The notes beneath the pieces are model-generated. The model had not been told where the DNA came from. It saw only the letters and a program-made list of their open reading frames with translations, and did not search any database. 64,000 nucleotides of DNA from Flavobacterium psychrophilum (lineage in GTDB: Bacteria > Bacteroidota > Bacteroidia > Flavobacteriales > Flavobacteriaceae): assembly GCA_945872245.1 (NCBI GenBank), contig CAMBZB010000009.1, positions 9,257 to 73,256 of the forward strand, given 5' to 3'. The translations under genes were made by a program, and so were the position numbers. Positions 34,493 to 43,830 of this stretch are shown piece by piece (position 1 is the first letter of the stretch; each line of letters opens with the position of its first letter).

Positions 34493-35572
34493 ATGTATTT
34501 AAAAAAAATTTCGTTATTCAATTATAAGAACTTTTCCGAAGCTAATTTCGAATTTGTGGGTAAAATAAATTGTTTTGTCGGCAAAAACGGAATCGGAAAG
34601 ACCAATGTACTGGATGCAATCTACCAATTGTCCTACGGGAAAAGTTATTTCAACCCGCTAGCAGTTCAAAATATAAAACACGGAGAAGAATTTTTTGTTA
34701 TTGATGGAGAATTTGAAATCAATGAAAGAAACGAACAAATCATTTGCAGCCTAAAAAAAGGACAGAAAAAGATACTGAAACGCAACGGAAAAATCTACGA
34801 TAAATTCTCCGAACATATAGGCTTTATTCCCTTGGTCATTATCTCCCCTGCTGACAGGGATTTGATTGTGGAAGGCAGTGAAACTCGCAGAAAATTTATG
34901 GACAGCGTGATTTCACAATTGGATCCCCAATACCTGAAACAACTCATTCAATACCAAAAAGTAATGAGTCAGCGCAATGCTTTGTTGAAATATTTTGCAT
35001 TGAATTTCGTTTTCGAAAATGACACTCTCTCTATATATAATGAACAGCTTGACGTTTTTGGGAAATACATATACGAGAAGCGAAAAGAATTCATCGAGCA
35101 GTTTATCCCTATTTTCAACACCCATCATCAAGCCATAACCGGTTCGCAGGAAACGGTACAATTGGTCTACGAAAGCCATTTGTCTGAAAATGATTTATTG
35201 ACACTTTTACAAGAAAACATCAACAAAGACAGAGCATTACATTATACCAGTGTAGGAATTCACAAGGATGATTTGTCCTTTGAAATCGACCATTACCCCA
35301 TAAAGAAATTCGGTTCACAAGGCCAACAAAAATCGTTTCTGATTGCCTTGAAACTGGCTCAATTTGAGTTTTTAAAAAACCAATGCGGCACGAAACCTAT
35401 TTTGATTTTTGACGATATCTTTGATAAATTGGACGAAAGTCGGGTAGCCAAAATAGTCGAAATGGTCAATAGCGACACTTTTGGACAACTATTCATTTCG
35501 GACACACATTCCGAACGTACCGAAAACATTGTGAAATCAACCCATCAGACTTACAAGATTTTCAACCTATAA
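34493..35572 (+). CDS. recF: DNA replication/repair protein RecF
   Basis: SMC-like ATPase of 359 residues from the ATG at 34493 ([19 protein letters not shown], the usual family start); an ATG 15 codons earlier at 34448 is also possible. Walker A is [17 protein letters not shown], the signature region is [18 protein letters not shown], and Walker B is [14 protein letters not shown] followed by LFISDTH. RecF loads RecA at gaps coated with SSB, with RecO and RecR. No dnaA/dnaN neighbours are present, unlike in many bacteria. It diverges from the TPR gene. Confidence 0.95.
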   Translation: MYLKKISLFNYKNFSEANFEFVGKINCFVGKNGIGKTNVLDAIYQLSYGKSYFNPLAVQNIKHGEEFFVIDGEFEINERNEQIICSLKKGQKKILKRNGKIYDKFSEHIGFIPLVIISPADRDLIVEGSETRRKFMDSVISQLDPQYLKQLIQYQKVMSQRNALLKYFALNFVFENDTLSIYNEQLDVFGKYIYEKRKEFIEQFIPIFNTHHQAITGSQETVQLVYESHLSENDLLTLLQENINKDRALHYTSVGIHKDDLSFEIDHYPIKKFGSQGQQKSFLIALKLAQFEFLKNQCGTKPILIFDDIFDKLDESRVAKIVEMVNSDTFGQLFISDTHSERTENIVKSTHQTYKIFNL

Positions 35573-35625
35573 CCTTCCCAAAATTCGTATATTTACTTGA
35601 TTTTAAAATTTTTAAATAAACCATC

Positions 35626-36321
35626 ATGAAACATCGTTTATTCTTTGTGATTTTATCCTTTGCGATTTTATCGTGCAACGGACAACCCTCTAAAAAAATC
35701 GAAAGTGCGTCTCCTGAAGTTTTCGACGAAAAAATAAAAGCAACTCCAAACGCCCAAATACTAGACGTCAGAACTCCAGAAGAATTTACTTCAGAACATA
35801 TCGATAAAGCTACAAATATCAACTGGCTTGGCAATGATTTTGTGGCAAATGCGGAGAAATTAGACAAATCAAAACCTGTTTTTGTCTATTGCAAAAGTGG
35901 CGGAAGAAGTGCAAAAGCTTCTGCAAAATTGGCCGAATTGGGATTTAAAACCATCTATGAACTACAAGGCGGAATTATGAAATGGAATGCGGCAGGACTT
36001 TCTAAACCAAGTAAAAAAATCGTTGGGATGAGCAGCCAAGAATATGCCGAATTATTAAATTCAGACAAAAAAGTACTAATTGACTTTTATGCCGAATGGT
36101 GTGCGCCATGCAAAAAAATGACACCCTATCTTTTAAAAATGCAAAAAGATTTGGCGGACAAAGTGACCATCATCCGATTGAATGCCGATGAAAACAAAAC
36201 CTTGATATCCGAAATGAAAATCGACGAACTTCCCACGCTTTTATTATATGAAAACAAGGAACTAAAATGGAAACATTCAGGCTATATCAGCGAAGAAGAT
36301 CTGAAAAAACAACTGCAATAA
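35626..36321 (+). CDS. rhodanese-thioredoxin fusion lipoprotein
   Basis: Two-domain envelope protein of 231 residues. The signal ends in a lipobox (FAILSCNGQP, Cys17). Residues about 28-125 form a rhodanese domain (AQILDVRTPEEF, with active-site Cys in VYCKSGGRSAKA). Residues about 130-231 form a thioredoxin domain (LIDFYAEWCAPCKKMTPYL, active site WCAPC; cis-proline in DELPTLLLY). A sulfurtransferase joined to a dithiol reductant suggests persulfide or disulfide handling in the periplasm; the partner is unknown. The DUF2461 gene follows after nine bases. Confidence 0.9.
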   Translation: MKHRLFFVILSFAILSCNGQPSKKIESASPEVFDEKIKATPNAQILDVRTPEEFTSEHIDKATNINWLGNDFVANAEKLDKSKPVFVYCKSGGRSAKASAKLAELGFKTIYELQGGIMKWNAAGLSKPSKKIVGMSSQEYAELLNSDKKVLIDFYAEWCAPCKKMTPYLLKMQKDLADKVTIIRLNADENKTLISEMKIDELPTLLLYENKELKWKHSGYISEEDLKKQLQ

Positions 36322-36330
36322 TTAAACTAT

Positions 36331-37005
36331 ATGCTTTCAAAAGACAGTGTGCAATTCATCGATGATTTAAAAGCCAACAACAATCGGGATTGGTTTTTGG
36401 ATAACAAAAAAAGATATGAAGTTTTCAAAAAAGACTATCATCTATTAGTTGGTGATTTTCTGGATGCGATGAAACCCCTCGATCCTTCATTGGAAATACT
36501 CGAAGTAAAAAATTGTACCTTTAGAATCAACCGCGACATTCGGTTTTCAAAGGACAAATCACCCTACAAAGACCATATTGGCGTTTGGCTGTCAAGTGGT
36601 GCGAAAGGCAAGAATCGTTCTGGCTACTATGTTCACATTGCGAAGGCTGGCAGCTTTATTGCTGGAGGGTTCTATTGTCCCGAAGCCGATGATTTGAAAA
36701 AAGTGCGCAAAGAAATTGCTTATTTTCACGAAGATTTGGAAGAAATTCTCATTAACAAAAACTTCAAAAAAGAATTTGGTGATTTTGATCGAAATGAATC
36801 CAATATTCTAAAAAACCCGCCAAGAGGTTACGAAAAAGACCATCCCGCGATTGAATTCCTAAAATTAAAAAGTTTTGAAACTTCCCAAAAATTTGATATT
36901 GAAGAAGTGACAAAAAAAGATTTTGTGGAAAAAATGAGCAAAAAACTAATTGTTTTGAAACCCTTGAACGATTTTATTAATCGGGCACTAACTTCCGAAG
37001 ACTAA
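36331..37005 (+). CDS. DUF2461 (TIGR02453) family protein
   Basis: Soluble protein of 224 residues. The conserved core includes NNRDWFLDNKKRYE near the N-terminus, then RINRDIRFSKDKSPYKDHIG and GYYVHIAKAGSFIAGGFYCP, all typical of DUF2461. No enzymatic role is established for the family. It lies nine bases after the rhodanese-thioredoxin gene and nine bases before the glycosyltransferase ATG, so it may be in one transcript with both. Confidence 0.85.
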   Translation: MLSKDSVQFIDDLKANNNRDWFLDNKKRYEVFKKDYHLLVGDFLDAMKPLDPSLEILEVKNCTFRINRDIRFSKDKSPYKDHIGVWLSSGAKGKNRSGYYVHIAKAGSFIAGGFYCPEADDLKKVRKEIAYFHEDLEEILINKNFKKEFGDFDRNESNILKNPPRGYEKDHPAIEFLKLKSFETSQKFDIEEVTKKDFVEKMSKKLIVLKPLNDFINRALTSED

Positions 37006-37014
37006 TTGATAAAA

Positions 37015-38082
37015 ATGGAGAAACGGAAGATACTTTTTCTGGGAGAAACGTACAGAGCTGACGCCATAACCTGGATGAATGGACTCAAACAATTTGGAGA
37101 TTTTGAAATTACCACTTGGGAATTGAAAACATCCAGCACCACTTTTTTTAGCCGATTACTAAGAACTTTAGAATTTGCCACGGCCATTTTCCAAATTCGA
37201 AAAATAGTCAAACTGCAACAACCCGACATGGTTATAGCCGAGAGAACCACCAGTTACGGTTTTCTCGCGGTGCTAACAGGCGCAAAACCAGTAGCAATTG
37301 CACAACAAGGTCGAACTGATTTATGGCCTGAAAAATCTATTTTATTACCATTCAAAAAAATGATTCAGCAGTATGCGTTCAAAAAAGCCGACTTAATTCA
37401 TGCTTGGGGTCCCGTAATGACCACATCGATGAAAGCCGCCAATGTTGATATGAAAAAAGTATTGGTTTTGCCAAAAGGAATCGATTTGGTGCAATTTGGA
37501 AATAAAAAAAACACCGGTTCCAAAAAAATAAGGGCTATTGTTACCCGCTCATTGATGCCTGAATACCGTCAGGACATCATCTTAAAAGCTTTTGGCATTT
37601 TAAACCAAAAAGAGATAAATTTCGAATTGACCATTGTGGGAGATGGAAAACAAATGTCAATATTAATGGAATTAGCGGCGAAATTGAAAATTAAAAAAAA
37701 GGTTATTTTTACGGGACAGATTCCAAATACAAACTTACCTGAACTGTTGCAACAAAATAATTTTTACATCAGCATGCCTATAACCGAAGGCGTTTCGGCT
37801 TCCTTGTTTGAGGCTTTGGCTTCGGGCTGTTATCCAATAGTGACTGACATTCCGGGAAATCGAAGCTGGATAAAACACCGCGAAAACGGACAATTGATAC
37901 CCATTGATGATTCCGAAATGCTTGCAGAAGAAATACTTTGGGCTTTCGAGAACAAGGAACATCGAAACACTGCTGTTTCAAAAAATAGGCAATTTGTGGA
38001 AGAAAATGCAGATTACAATACCAATATGAAAATAATTGCCGATAAATACCACGAATTAATTAACACATCTAAAACCAATTAG
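37015..38082 (+). CDS. GT4-type glycosyltransferase
   Basis: Glycosyltransferase of 355 residues with a GT-B fold. The C-terminal domain has the GT4 features: RAIVTRSLMPEYRQDIILKA, VGDGKQMSILMELA, and the donor site SMPITEGVSASLFEALASGC followed by PIVTDIPGN with its E-x7-E spacing. The acceptor domain is unassigned. Start ATG 37015; the TTG at 37006 is less likely. Two bases separate its stop from the asnB start, so they are translated as a pair. This suggests synthesis of an amidated or glycosylated envelope polymer. Confidence 0.88.
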   Translation: MEKRKILFLGETYRADAITWMNGLKQFGDFEITTWELKTSSTTFFSRLLRTLEFATAIFQIRKIVKLQQPDMVIAERTTSYGFLAVLTGAKPVAIAQQGRTDLWPEKSILLPFKKMIQQYAFKKADLIHAWGPVMTTSMKAANVDMKKVLVLPKGIDLVQFGNKKNTGSKKIRAIVTRSLMPEYRQDIILKAFGILNQKEINFELTIVGDGKQMSILMELAAKLKIKKKVIFTGQIPNTNLPELLQQNNFYISMPITEGVSASLFEALASGCYPIVTDIPGNRSWIKHRENGQLIPIDDSEMLAEEILWAFENKEHRNTAVSKNRQFVEENADYNTNMKIIADKYHELINTSKTN

Positions 38083-38084
38083 CT

Positions 38085-39932
38085 ATGTGTGGAATTAATG
38101 GAATTTTGCATTTGCAATCACAAAAAAAAGTCGACGAACGCATTCTTACAAAGATGCGCGATTCGCTCGAACATCGCGGTCCTGATGACAAAGGATTATT
38201 TATTGAAAACAACATTGGTTTGGGACATCGAAGACTTTCGATTATTGATATTACTTCTGCTGGACACCAACCATTTCTTTCGGAAGATGGACGTTATGTG
38301 ATGGTTTATAATGGTGAAATATACAATTTCAGGGATTTTTATCCAGAACTACGAAGCAGTGGATTTGACATTAAAACAAGTTCGGATACTGAGGTTTTAT
38401 TAAAATTATTCGAATTGTACGGAACGGAAATGCTCTGCCGACTTAATGGAATGTTTGCTTTTGTCATTTGGGACAAGAAAGAACGAAAGCTGACTTCCGT
38501 TCGAGACAGAATGGGTGTCAAACCATTATATTATTCATTTTACAACGAAACTTTTTATTTTGCTTCCGAACAAAAAGCCCTTTTCACGGCTGGAGTTCCA
38601 CTAAAAATGGCGCAAGACGGAATGGAAGAATACATTTTCAACCGGTTTGTGGCTGGTGAAAATACCCTATACGAAAACGTAAAAAAAGTACTGCCTGGAC
38701 ACATTTTGATTATTCACGAAAATGGAATAATTACCAATGAAAAATGGTGGGATTTAAAAGCAGAAATACAAAACCAGCCCATAATTAAAAATCCAGTCGA
38801 ATGGTTTCGGGAGGCTTTTGATGATTCCATAAAATTAAGAATGGTCAGTGATGTTCCTGTTGGCGTCCTATTGAGCGGTGGTTTGGATTCCTCCTCAATT
38901 TTGGCTTCGCTTAACCAACAGAATTACAAAGACATTCAGACTTTTAATATTGGTTTCAAAGAAAAAGAACATAACGAATCGCATTTGGCTAAAATAATGG
39001 CGGAGAAATACGATTACGGATTTCACACGATGCAATTAGAGGATGAAAATCTATTCGAAAAGTTGGTGAGCTCGACTTATTTTCAGGATGAACCCATTAT
39101 GCATTTGAGCGAACCTCATATTTTGGCTCTTTCTCAATTAGCAAAACCATCAGTAAAAGTGTTGCTTTCTGGCGAAGGTGCTGATGAATTAATGGGCGGT
39201 TACGTAAGATACAAAGCGTTGAAATACCCGTCTTTATTGAATTCGATTGGAACAATTGGTCATATGGAATATTTTACTACAAAACCGCGTTATGAAAAAC
39301 TAGCCCGTTATGCTCAAATAAAAAATCCGGATGATCTAGTTATGTATAATGGTTCCAATATTTATCCAAATGATATTGCCAAGACTTTTGGCATTACAAA
39401 TCCTCCAAAAAACGAATTCAGAAAGCAAATTCTCGAAGATGCAAAATCCCTGTATCCAAATAATTTAAGACGCCAAGCGCTTTATTTTGACCAACACACT
39501 TATTTATGTTCGCTACTCGACCGAAACGACCGTTGCACGATGGGCGCTTCCATAGAATGTAGAGAACCGTTTTTAGACCAAAGGCTCATTATTGGCTTGG
39601 GTTCTTTGGAAGATAAATGGCTTTTTACAGGCAAAAAATGGAAATATATCCTGAAATCAGCAATGGCAGCACGTTTACCTGAAGAAATTCTGAAATTCAA
39701 AAAAGTAGGATTGAGTGTTCCATGGGGAGATTATTTAATAAAAAGTCCCGAATTTATTGCCGAATTAGAGTCGTTTTCGAAAAGTGATGTATTTCGAATG
39801 CCGTATTTTGAAAACATCAACGCCATTAAACTAGTTGAAAATTTAAGAAAAGGTGATACTAAAATGATTCCTTACATAATGCCACTATTTATGATGCATA
39901 TTTGGTTAAAAACCTACGCAAATAAATTTTAA
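38085..39932 (+). CDS. asnB: glutamine-hydrolysing asparagine synthase
   Basis: Protein of 615 residues. The N-terminal glutaminase starts with the catalytic cysteine (MCGINGILHL) and has SLEHRGPDDKG and YNGEIYNF. The synthetase domain has the PPi loop VGVLLSGGLDSSSILA, and VLLSGEGADELMGGYVRYK. This is the long type often seen in polysaccharide gene clusters, where related proteins amidate uronic acids, so true asparagine synthesis is not certain. It is tightly linked to the GT4 gene, two bases upstream, and precedes murB with 39 bases between. Confidence 0.9.
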   Translation: MCGINGILHLQSQKKVDERILTKMRDSLEHRGPDDKGLFIENNIGLGHRRLSIIDITSAGHQPFLSEDGRYVMVYNGEIYNFRDFYPELRSSGFDIKTSSDTEVLLKLFELYGTEMLCRLNGMFAFVIWDKKERKLTSVRDRMGVKPLYYSFYNETFYFASEQKALFTAGVPLKMAQDGMEEYIFNRFVAGENTLYENVKKVLPGHILIIHENGIITNEKWWDLKAEIQNQPIIKNPVEWFREAFDDSIKLRMVSDVPVGVLLSGGLDSSSILASLNQQNYKDIQTFNIGFKEKEHNESHLAKIMAEKYDYGFHTMQLEDENLFEKLVSSTYFQDEPIMHLSEPHILALSQLAKPSVKVLLSGEGADELMGGYVRYKALKYPSLLNSIGTIGHMEYFTTKPRYEKLARYAQIKNPDDLVMYNGSNIYPNDIAKTFGITNPPKNEFRKQILEDAKSLYPNNLRRQALYFDQHTYLCSLLDRNDRCTMGASIECREPFLDQRLIIGLGSLEDKWLFTGKKWKYILKSAMAARLPEEILKFKKVGLSVPWGDYLIKSPEFIAELESFSKSDVFRMPYFENINAIKLVENLRKGDTKMIPYIMPLFMMHIWLKTYANKF

Positions 39933-39936
39933 TAGT

Positions 39937-39944
39937 TACTTTTG
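39937..39944 (+). promoter_or_regulatory. -7 promoter box for murB
   Basis: TACTTTTG matches TAnnTTTG, five bases after the asnB stop and 27 bases before the murB ATG, so murB can be transcribed on its own. Confidence 0.55.
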
Positions 39945-39971
39945 GGTTAAGTTTTAAACGCACTCCCATTT

Positions 39972-40985
39972 ATGGAAATACTAACTGATTTTTCTTTAAA
40001 AAACTACAATACTTTTGGCATCGAAGCCAAAGCAAAACAATTTGTTGCAGTTTCAAATGTGACTGAATTAAAAACAATTCTGGAACAAAACAAATCCAAA
40101 AAAAAGTTTATTCTTGGCGGCGGCAGCAATATGCTTTTGACCAAAGACATCGAAGCCTTGGTCATTCACATTGATTTTAAAGGCAAAAAAATCATCCAGG
40201 AAACTGATGATTGTGTCTGGGTAGAATGCCAAGCTGGAGAAAACTGGCACAAATTTGTGCTTTGGACCATCGACCAGAACTTTGGAGGACTGGAAAACAT
40301 GTCGCTTATTCCTGGAAATGTGGGCACAACTCCGGTGCAAAACATTGGTGCTTACGGAACCGAAATCAGAGACACATTCGTTTCCTGTGAAGCGATTACA
40401 ATCGAAGACCAGAAAATGAAAACCTTTATCAATTCAGCATGTCATTTCGGATATCGGGAAAGTGTTTTTAAGAACGAAGCAAAAGACAAGTACATTATCA
40501 CTTCGGTAGTATTTGAATTGACAAAACACAACCATAAAATAAATACTTCCTATGGAGATATAACTGCGGAGTTGGCGAAAAAAAACATCACTAATCCTAC
40601 ATTGAAGGACGTGAGCAATGCCGTAATTGCCATTAGACAAAGTAAATTACCGGACCCAAAAGAATTGGGAAACAGTGGAAGTTTCTTTAAAAACCCCATT
40701 CTTTTGAAAACTGATTTCGAAAAAATACACCAGCAATTTCCAGAAATGAAATACTATGAAGTTTCTGAAACCGAAGTAAAAATTCCCGCGGGATGGCTCA
40801 TTGAACAGGCAGGTTTCAAGGGAAAACGTTTCGGAGATGCCGGAATTCATAAAAACCAAGCCTTGGTGCTAGTGAATTATGGCAAGGCAACGGGACAAGA
40901 AATTTTAGCCGTTTCTGAAACTATTCAAGAGACTATTTTTAAGACTTTTGGCATTCATATCGAAGCCGAAGTGAATGTGATTTAG
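39972..40985 (+). CDS. murB: UDP-N-acetylenolpyruvoylglucosamine reductase
   Basis: FAD enzyme of 337 residues that reduces UDP-GlcNAc-enolpyruvate to UDP-MurNAc with NADPH, the second committed step of peptidoglycan synthesis. Motifs: NYNTFGIEAKAKQFV, the FAD-binding FILGGGSNMLLTKD, IPGNVGTTPVQNIGAYGTEI, the active-site serine in GNSGSFFKNP, and PAGWLIEQAGFKGKRFGDAG. Its length and build fit type I MurB, as in E. coli. ATG at 39972. Confidence 0.95.
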   Translation: MEILTDFSLKNYNTFGIEAKAKQFVAVSNVTELKTILEQNKSKKKFILGGGSNMLLTKDIEALVIHIDFKGKKIIQETDDCVWVECQAGENWHKFVLWTIDQNFGGLENMSLIPGNVGTTPVQNIGAYGTEIRDTFVSCEAITIEDQKMKTFINSACHFGYRESVFKNEAKDKYIITSVVFELTKHNHKINTSYGDITAELAKKNITNPTLKDVSNAVIAIRQSKLPDPKELGNSGSFFKNPILLKTDFEKIHQQFPEMKYYEVSETEVKIPAGWLIEQAGFKGKRFGDAGIHKNQALVLVNYGKATGQEILAVSETIQETIFKTFGIHIEAEVNVI

Positions 40986-41090
40986 ATTTTTGTTTTTTAG
41001 GTTCCTATTTTTGGATTTGGATTTCAAAAATCCTAAAACTAATTCCCATTTGACAATGAATAATTGCTTCGCCAGTTCGCAAAAAGAATG

Positions 41091-41122
41091 TTTGCTCGTG
41101 TGACAATTGATAATTACCTTTG
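41091..41122 (+). promoter_or_regulatory. promoter of the GT2-sigma gene pair
   Basis: TTTG at 41091-41094, a 20-base spacer, and TACCTTTG at 41115-41122 fit both elements of the Bacteroidota promoter. The ATG is 31 bases downstream of the -7 box. Confidence 0.65.
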
Positions 41123-41152
41123 CAAAGATTCTAAAAAAGAAGCCGAACCCTT

Positions 41153-42259
41153 ATGTTGACCCTTACTTTATACTTTTTTATAGTTGTAGTTGTGATACAA
41201 CTTTCGTATTATCTATTTGTTTTTGGGAAATTTGCTTTTGCCAAAGCACAAAAATCGACTCCAAAAAAAATTCCAATTTCCGTAATTGTTTGTGCCAAAA
41301 ATGAAGCCGAAAACGTGATTCGGTTTATTCCGCTGCTTGCAGAACAAGATTATCCCGATTACGAAATCATTTTGATTGACGACGCTTCTAGTGATGCGAC
41401 TTTAGAGATTTTTGAAGAATTCGAAAAACAATATTCCAACATCCGATTAGTAAAAGTAGAAAATAACGAAGCCTTTTGGGGAAACAAAAAATATGCGCTG
41501 ACACTGGGAATAAAAGCGTCCAAAAAAGACTATTTATTATTTACAGATGCCGATTGTTATCCCGCTTCGAAGGATTGGATTACAAGTATGAGTTCCCAAT
41601 TCACCATGAATAAAACTATTGTTTTGGGCTATGGCGCCTATGAAAAAATTGCGGGTTCATTTCTGAATAAAATCATCCGTTTTGAAACAATGCTTACAGC
41701 AATTCAATATTTCTCTTGGGCAAAAATAGGACATCCTTACATGGGTGTTGGTAGAAATTTAGCTTACAAAAAAGAGGAATTCTATAATGTAAAAGGTTTT
41801 ATTGACCACATGCAAATTCGCTCAGGCGACGATGATTTATTTATCAATCAGGTGGCCAAAAGCAAGAATACCGCTATTTGCTATTCGCTCGAGAGCTTTA
41901 CTTATTCGCAACCTAAGACCTCTTTCAAGGATTGGTTCAACCAAAAAAGGAGACACGTTTCCACGGCGCGTTTATACAAGACATTCGACAGGGTGCAATT
42001 GGCTCTTTTTTATGGTTCACAATTATTATTTGTGCTTTTGGCTATCGTTTTATTGGCTTTTCAATACCAGTGGATAGTAGTTTTAAGTATCATTGGATTT
42101 CGCTATCTTTTTACCTGGATAACGCTGGGTTTCTCTTCAGGAAAACTAAAAGAAAAAGATGTGATGTATTGGTTTCCTATTATTGAAATAGTGCTTATCT
42201 TCACCCAATTGAATATTTTTATCACAAATTTTTTCTCAAAACCGGTACATTGGAAATAA
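41153..42259 (+). CDS. GT2-family membrane glycosyltransferase
   Basis: Processive-type family 2 glycosyltransferase of 368 residues. There is one N-terminal membrane helix, a GT-A domain with ISVIVCAKNEAENVI, IILIDDASSDATLEIFEEF and LLFTDADCYPASKDW (the metal-binding DAD), the acceptor-side SGDDDLF and QKRRHVSTA (a variant of QxxRW), and about three C-terminal helices. It probably uses a UDP-sugar at the cytoplasmic side to build an envelope glycan or glycolipid; product unknown. Its last codons overlap the start of the sigma gene. Confidence 0.87.
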   Translation: MLTLTLYFFIVVVVIQLSYYLFVFGKFAFAKAQKSTPKKIPISVIVCAKNEAENVIRFIPLLAEQDYPDYEIILIDDASSDATLEIFEEFEKQYSNIRLVKVENNEAFWGNKKYALTLGIKASKKDYLLFTDADCYPASKDWITSMSSQFTMNKTIVLGYGAYEKIAGSFLNKIIRFETMLTAIQYFSWAKIGHPYMGVGRNLAYKKEEFYNVKGFIDHMQIRSGDDDLFINQVAKSKNTAICYSLESFTYSQPKTSFKDWFNQKRRHVSTARLYKTFDRVQLALFYGSQLLFVLLAIVLLAFQYQWIVVLSIIGFRYLFTWITLGFSSGKLKEKDVMYWFPIIEIVLIFTQLNIFITNFFSKPVHWK

Positions 42260-42801
42260 ATCCACAAATAGAAAAAGCAAAAAAGGGAGACCAAGCTGCC
42301 TTCACTTTTCTATTGGATTTTTATTGGAATGAAGTGTATGGTTTTATGCTGAAACGCACCGAAAACGAAACTAATGCGGAAGACATTACCATCGAAACCT
42401 TCTCGAAAGCCTTTGACAAAATAGCCAGTTATAATTCTGAATTTCAGTTTAACACTTGGCTGATTGCCATTGCCAAAAATGTCCATATTGATTTACTGCG
42501 GAAAAATAAATCGAGTCTTTTTGTCGAAATCACTGAGAATGAAAGTCAGCAAGCCTATAATGTTGCTGACACTACCCCATCGGCAGAAGATGAATTGATT
42601 ACAGAGCAGAATCTTTCGCAACTATTGCAATTCATTAAAGAACTCAAACCGCATTATCAAGAAGTGATTCAATTGCGTTATTTTCAGGAAATGAGTTATC
42701 ACGAAATTGCTAATAAAATTGATGAACCTTTGAGTAACGTCAAAATAAAATTGCTTCGTGCCAAAAAATTATTGGCAGAAATCATTCAACACAACCGATA
42801 A
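42250..42801 (+). CDS. ECF-family sigma factor overlapping the GT2 gene
   Basis: Sigma factor of 183 residues. Region 2: NEVYGFMLKRTENETNAEDI, TIETFSKAFDKI and FNTWLIAIAKNVHIDLLRK. Region 4: ELKPHYQEVIQLRYFQEMSY and HEIANKIDEPLSNVKIKLLR. The best start is the TTG at 42250, which overlaps the last ten bases of the GT2 gene, so translation is coupled. No anti-sigma gene is adjacent: lipA follows with its own promoter. Its signal and regulon are unknown. Confidence 0.9.
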   Translation: MEINPQIEKAKKGDQAAFTFLLDFYWNEVYGFMLKRTENETNAEDITIETFSKAFDKIASYNSEFQFNTWLIAIAKNVHIDLLRKNKSSLFVEITENESQQAYNVADTTPSAEDELITEQNLSQLLQFIKELKPHYQEVIQLRYFQEMSYHEIANKIDEPLSNVKIKLLRAKKLLAEIIQHNR

Positions 42802-42862
42802 TTTGGTTTAGTTTTCAATTTTGATTCTTCGTTCAATTCCCAATTCCTAAATCAACTTTTAC

Positions 42863-42870
42863 TATCTTTG
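42863..42870 (+). promoter_or_regulatory. -7 promoter box for lipA
   Basis: TATCTTTG matches TAnnTTTG and ends 19 bases before the lipA ATG. Confidence 0.55.
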
Positions 42871-42889
42871 CACTTTCAAAAAATGATTT

Positions 42890-43759
42890 ATGGAAACTGT
42901 TTTAGAGAATGCATTACCAGTAGGAAAGCCAAAATGGTTGAGGGTAAAACTCCCCATTGGACAAAAATATACAGAACTCCGAGGTTTGGTTGACAAATAC
43001 AATCTGAACACGATATGCACCTCAGGAAGTTGCCCGAATATGGGTGAATGTTGGGGCGAAGGAACAGCCACCTTTATGATTCTAGGAAATATTTGTACGC
43101 GTTCTTGTGGCTTTTGTGGTGTAAAAACCGGAAGACCAGAAACCGTAGATTGGGATGAACCGGAAAAAGTAGCGCGTTCCATCAAAATTATGAATATCAA
43201 ACATGCCGTAATCACTAGTGTAGACAGAGATGATTTGAAAGATGGCGGTTCTATTATTTGGATAGAAACCATAAAAGCCATTCGTAGAATGAACCCAAAC
43301 ACGACTCTTGAAACGCTTATTCCTGATTTTCAGGGAATCGAAAGAAATATAGACCGAATCGTGGAAGCCAATCCCGAAGTAGTTTCACATAACGTGGAAA
43401 CTGTTCGTCGATTGACGCGTGAAGTACGCATCCAAGCCAAATACGACCGAAGTTTAGAAGTTTTGAAATACTTGAAGGAACAAGGAATAAACAGAACCAA
43501 ATCTGGAATTATGTTGGGTCTTGGTGAAACTGAGGAAGAAGTGCTTCAAACGATGAAGGATTTATATGATGCCAAAGTAGATGTGGTAACCATTGGCCAG
43601 TACTTGCAACCCAGTAAAAAACACTTACCCGTTAAGGAATTTATAACTCCTGAACAATTTGCCAAGTATGAAAAATTTGGTTTGGAAATAGGTTTCCGTC
43701 ATGTAGAAAGCGGGCCATTGGTAAGATCCTCCTACAAAGCCCAAAAACATATATTATAG
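42890..43759 (+). CDS. lipA: lipoyl synthase
   Basis: Radical-SAM enzyme of 289 residues that inserts two sulfurs into protein-bound octanoyl groups to form lipoate. Both clusters are encoded: the auxiliary cluster cysteines in [16 protein letters not shown] and the radical-SAM CxxxCxxC in [37 protein letters not shown] and the C-terminal RSSYKAQ (auxiliary cluster serine ligand) complete it. Its products serve the complexes that use the E3 encoded at 28.4 kb. ATG at 42890. An inverted repeat lies right after the stop. Confidence 0.96.
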   Translation: METVLENALPVGKPKWLRVKLPIGQKYTELRGLVDKYNLNTICTSGSCPNMGECWGEGTATFMILGNICTRSCGFCGVKTGRPETVDWDEPEKVARSIKIMNIKHAVITSVDRDDLKDGGSIIWIETIKAIRRMNPNTTLETLIPDFQGIERNIDRIVEANPEVVSHNVETVRRLTREVRIQAKYDRSLEVLKYLKEQGINRTKSGIMLGLGETEEEVLQTMKDLYDAKVDVVTIGQYLQPSKKHLPVKEFITPEQFAKYEKFGLEIGFRHVESGPLVRSSYKAQKHIL

Positions 43760-43762
43760 TCG

Positions 43763-43815
43763 AATGTCGTAAAGTTAGAAAGTCGAAAGGCTTGACTTTA
43801 TAACTTTCTGACATT
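43763..43815. repeat. 22-bp-arm inverted repeat between lipA and gap
   Basis: Arms at 43763-43784 and 43794-43815 match at 19 of 22 positions when one is reverse-complemented, with a nine-base loop GAAAGGCTT. It starts three bases after the lipA stop and ends 15 bases before the gap ATG. There is no T-tract, so it is not a standard terminator; it may stabilise the lipA message end or be a dispersed palindrome. Confidence 0.75.
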
Positions 43816-43830
43816 AAGCTTTTAAGACTT

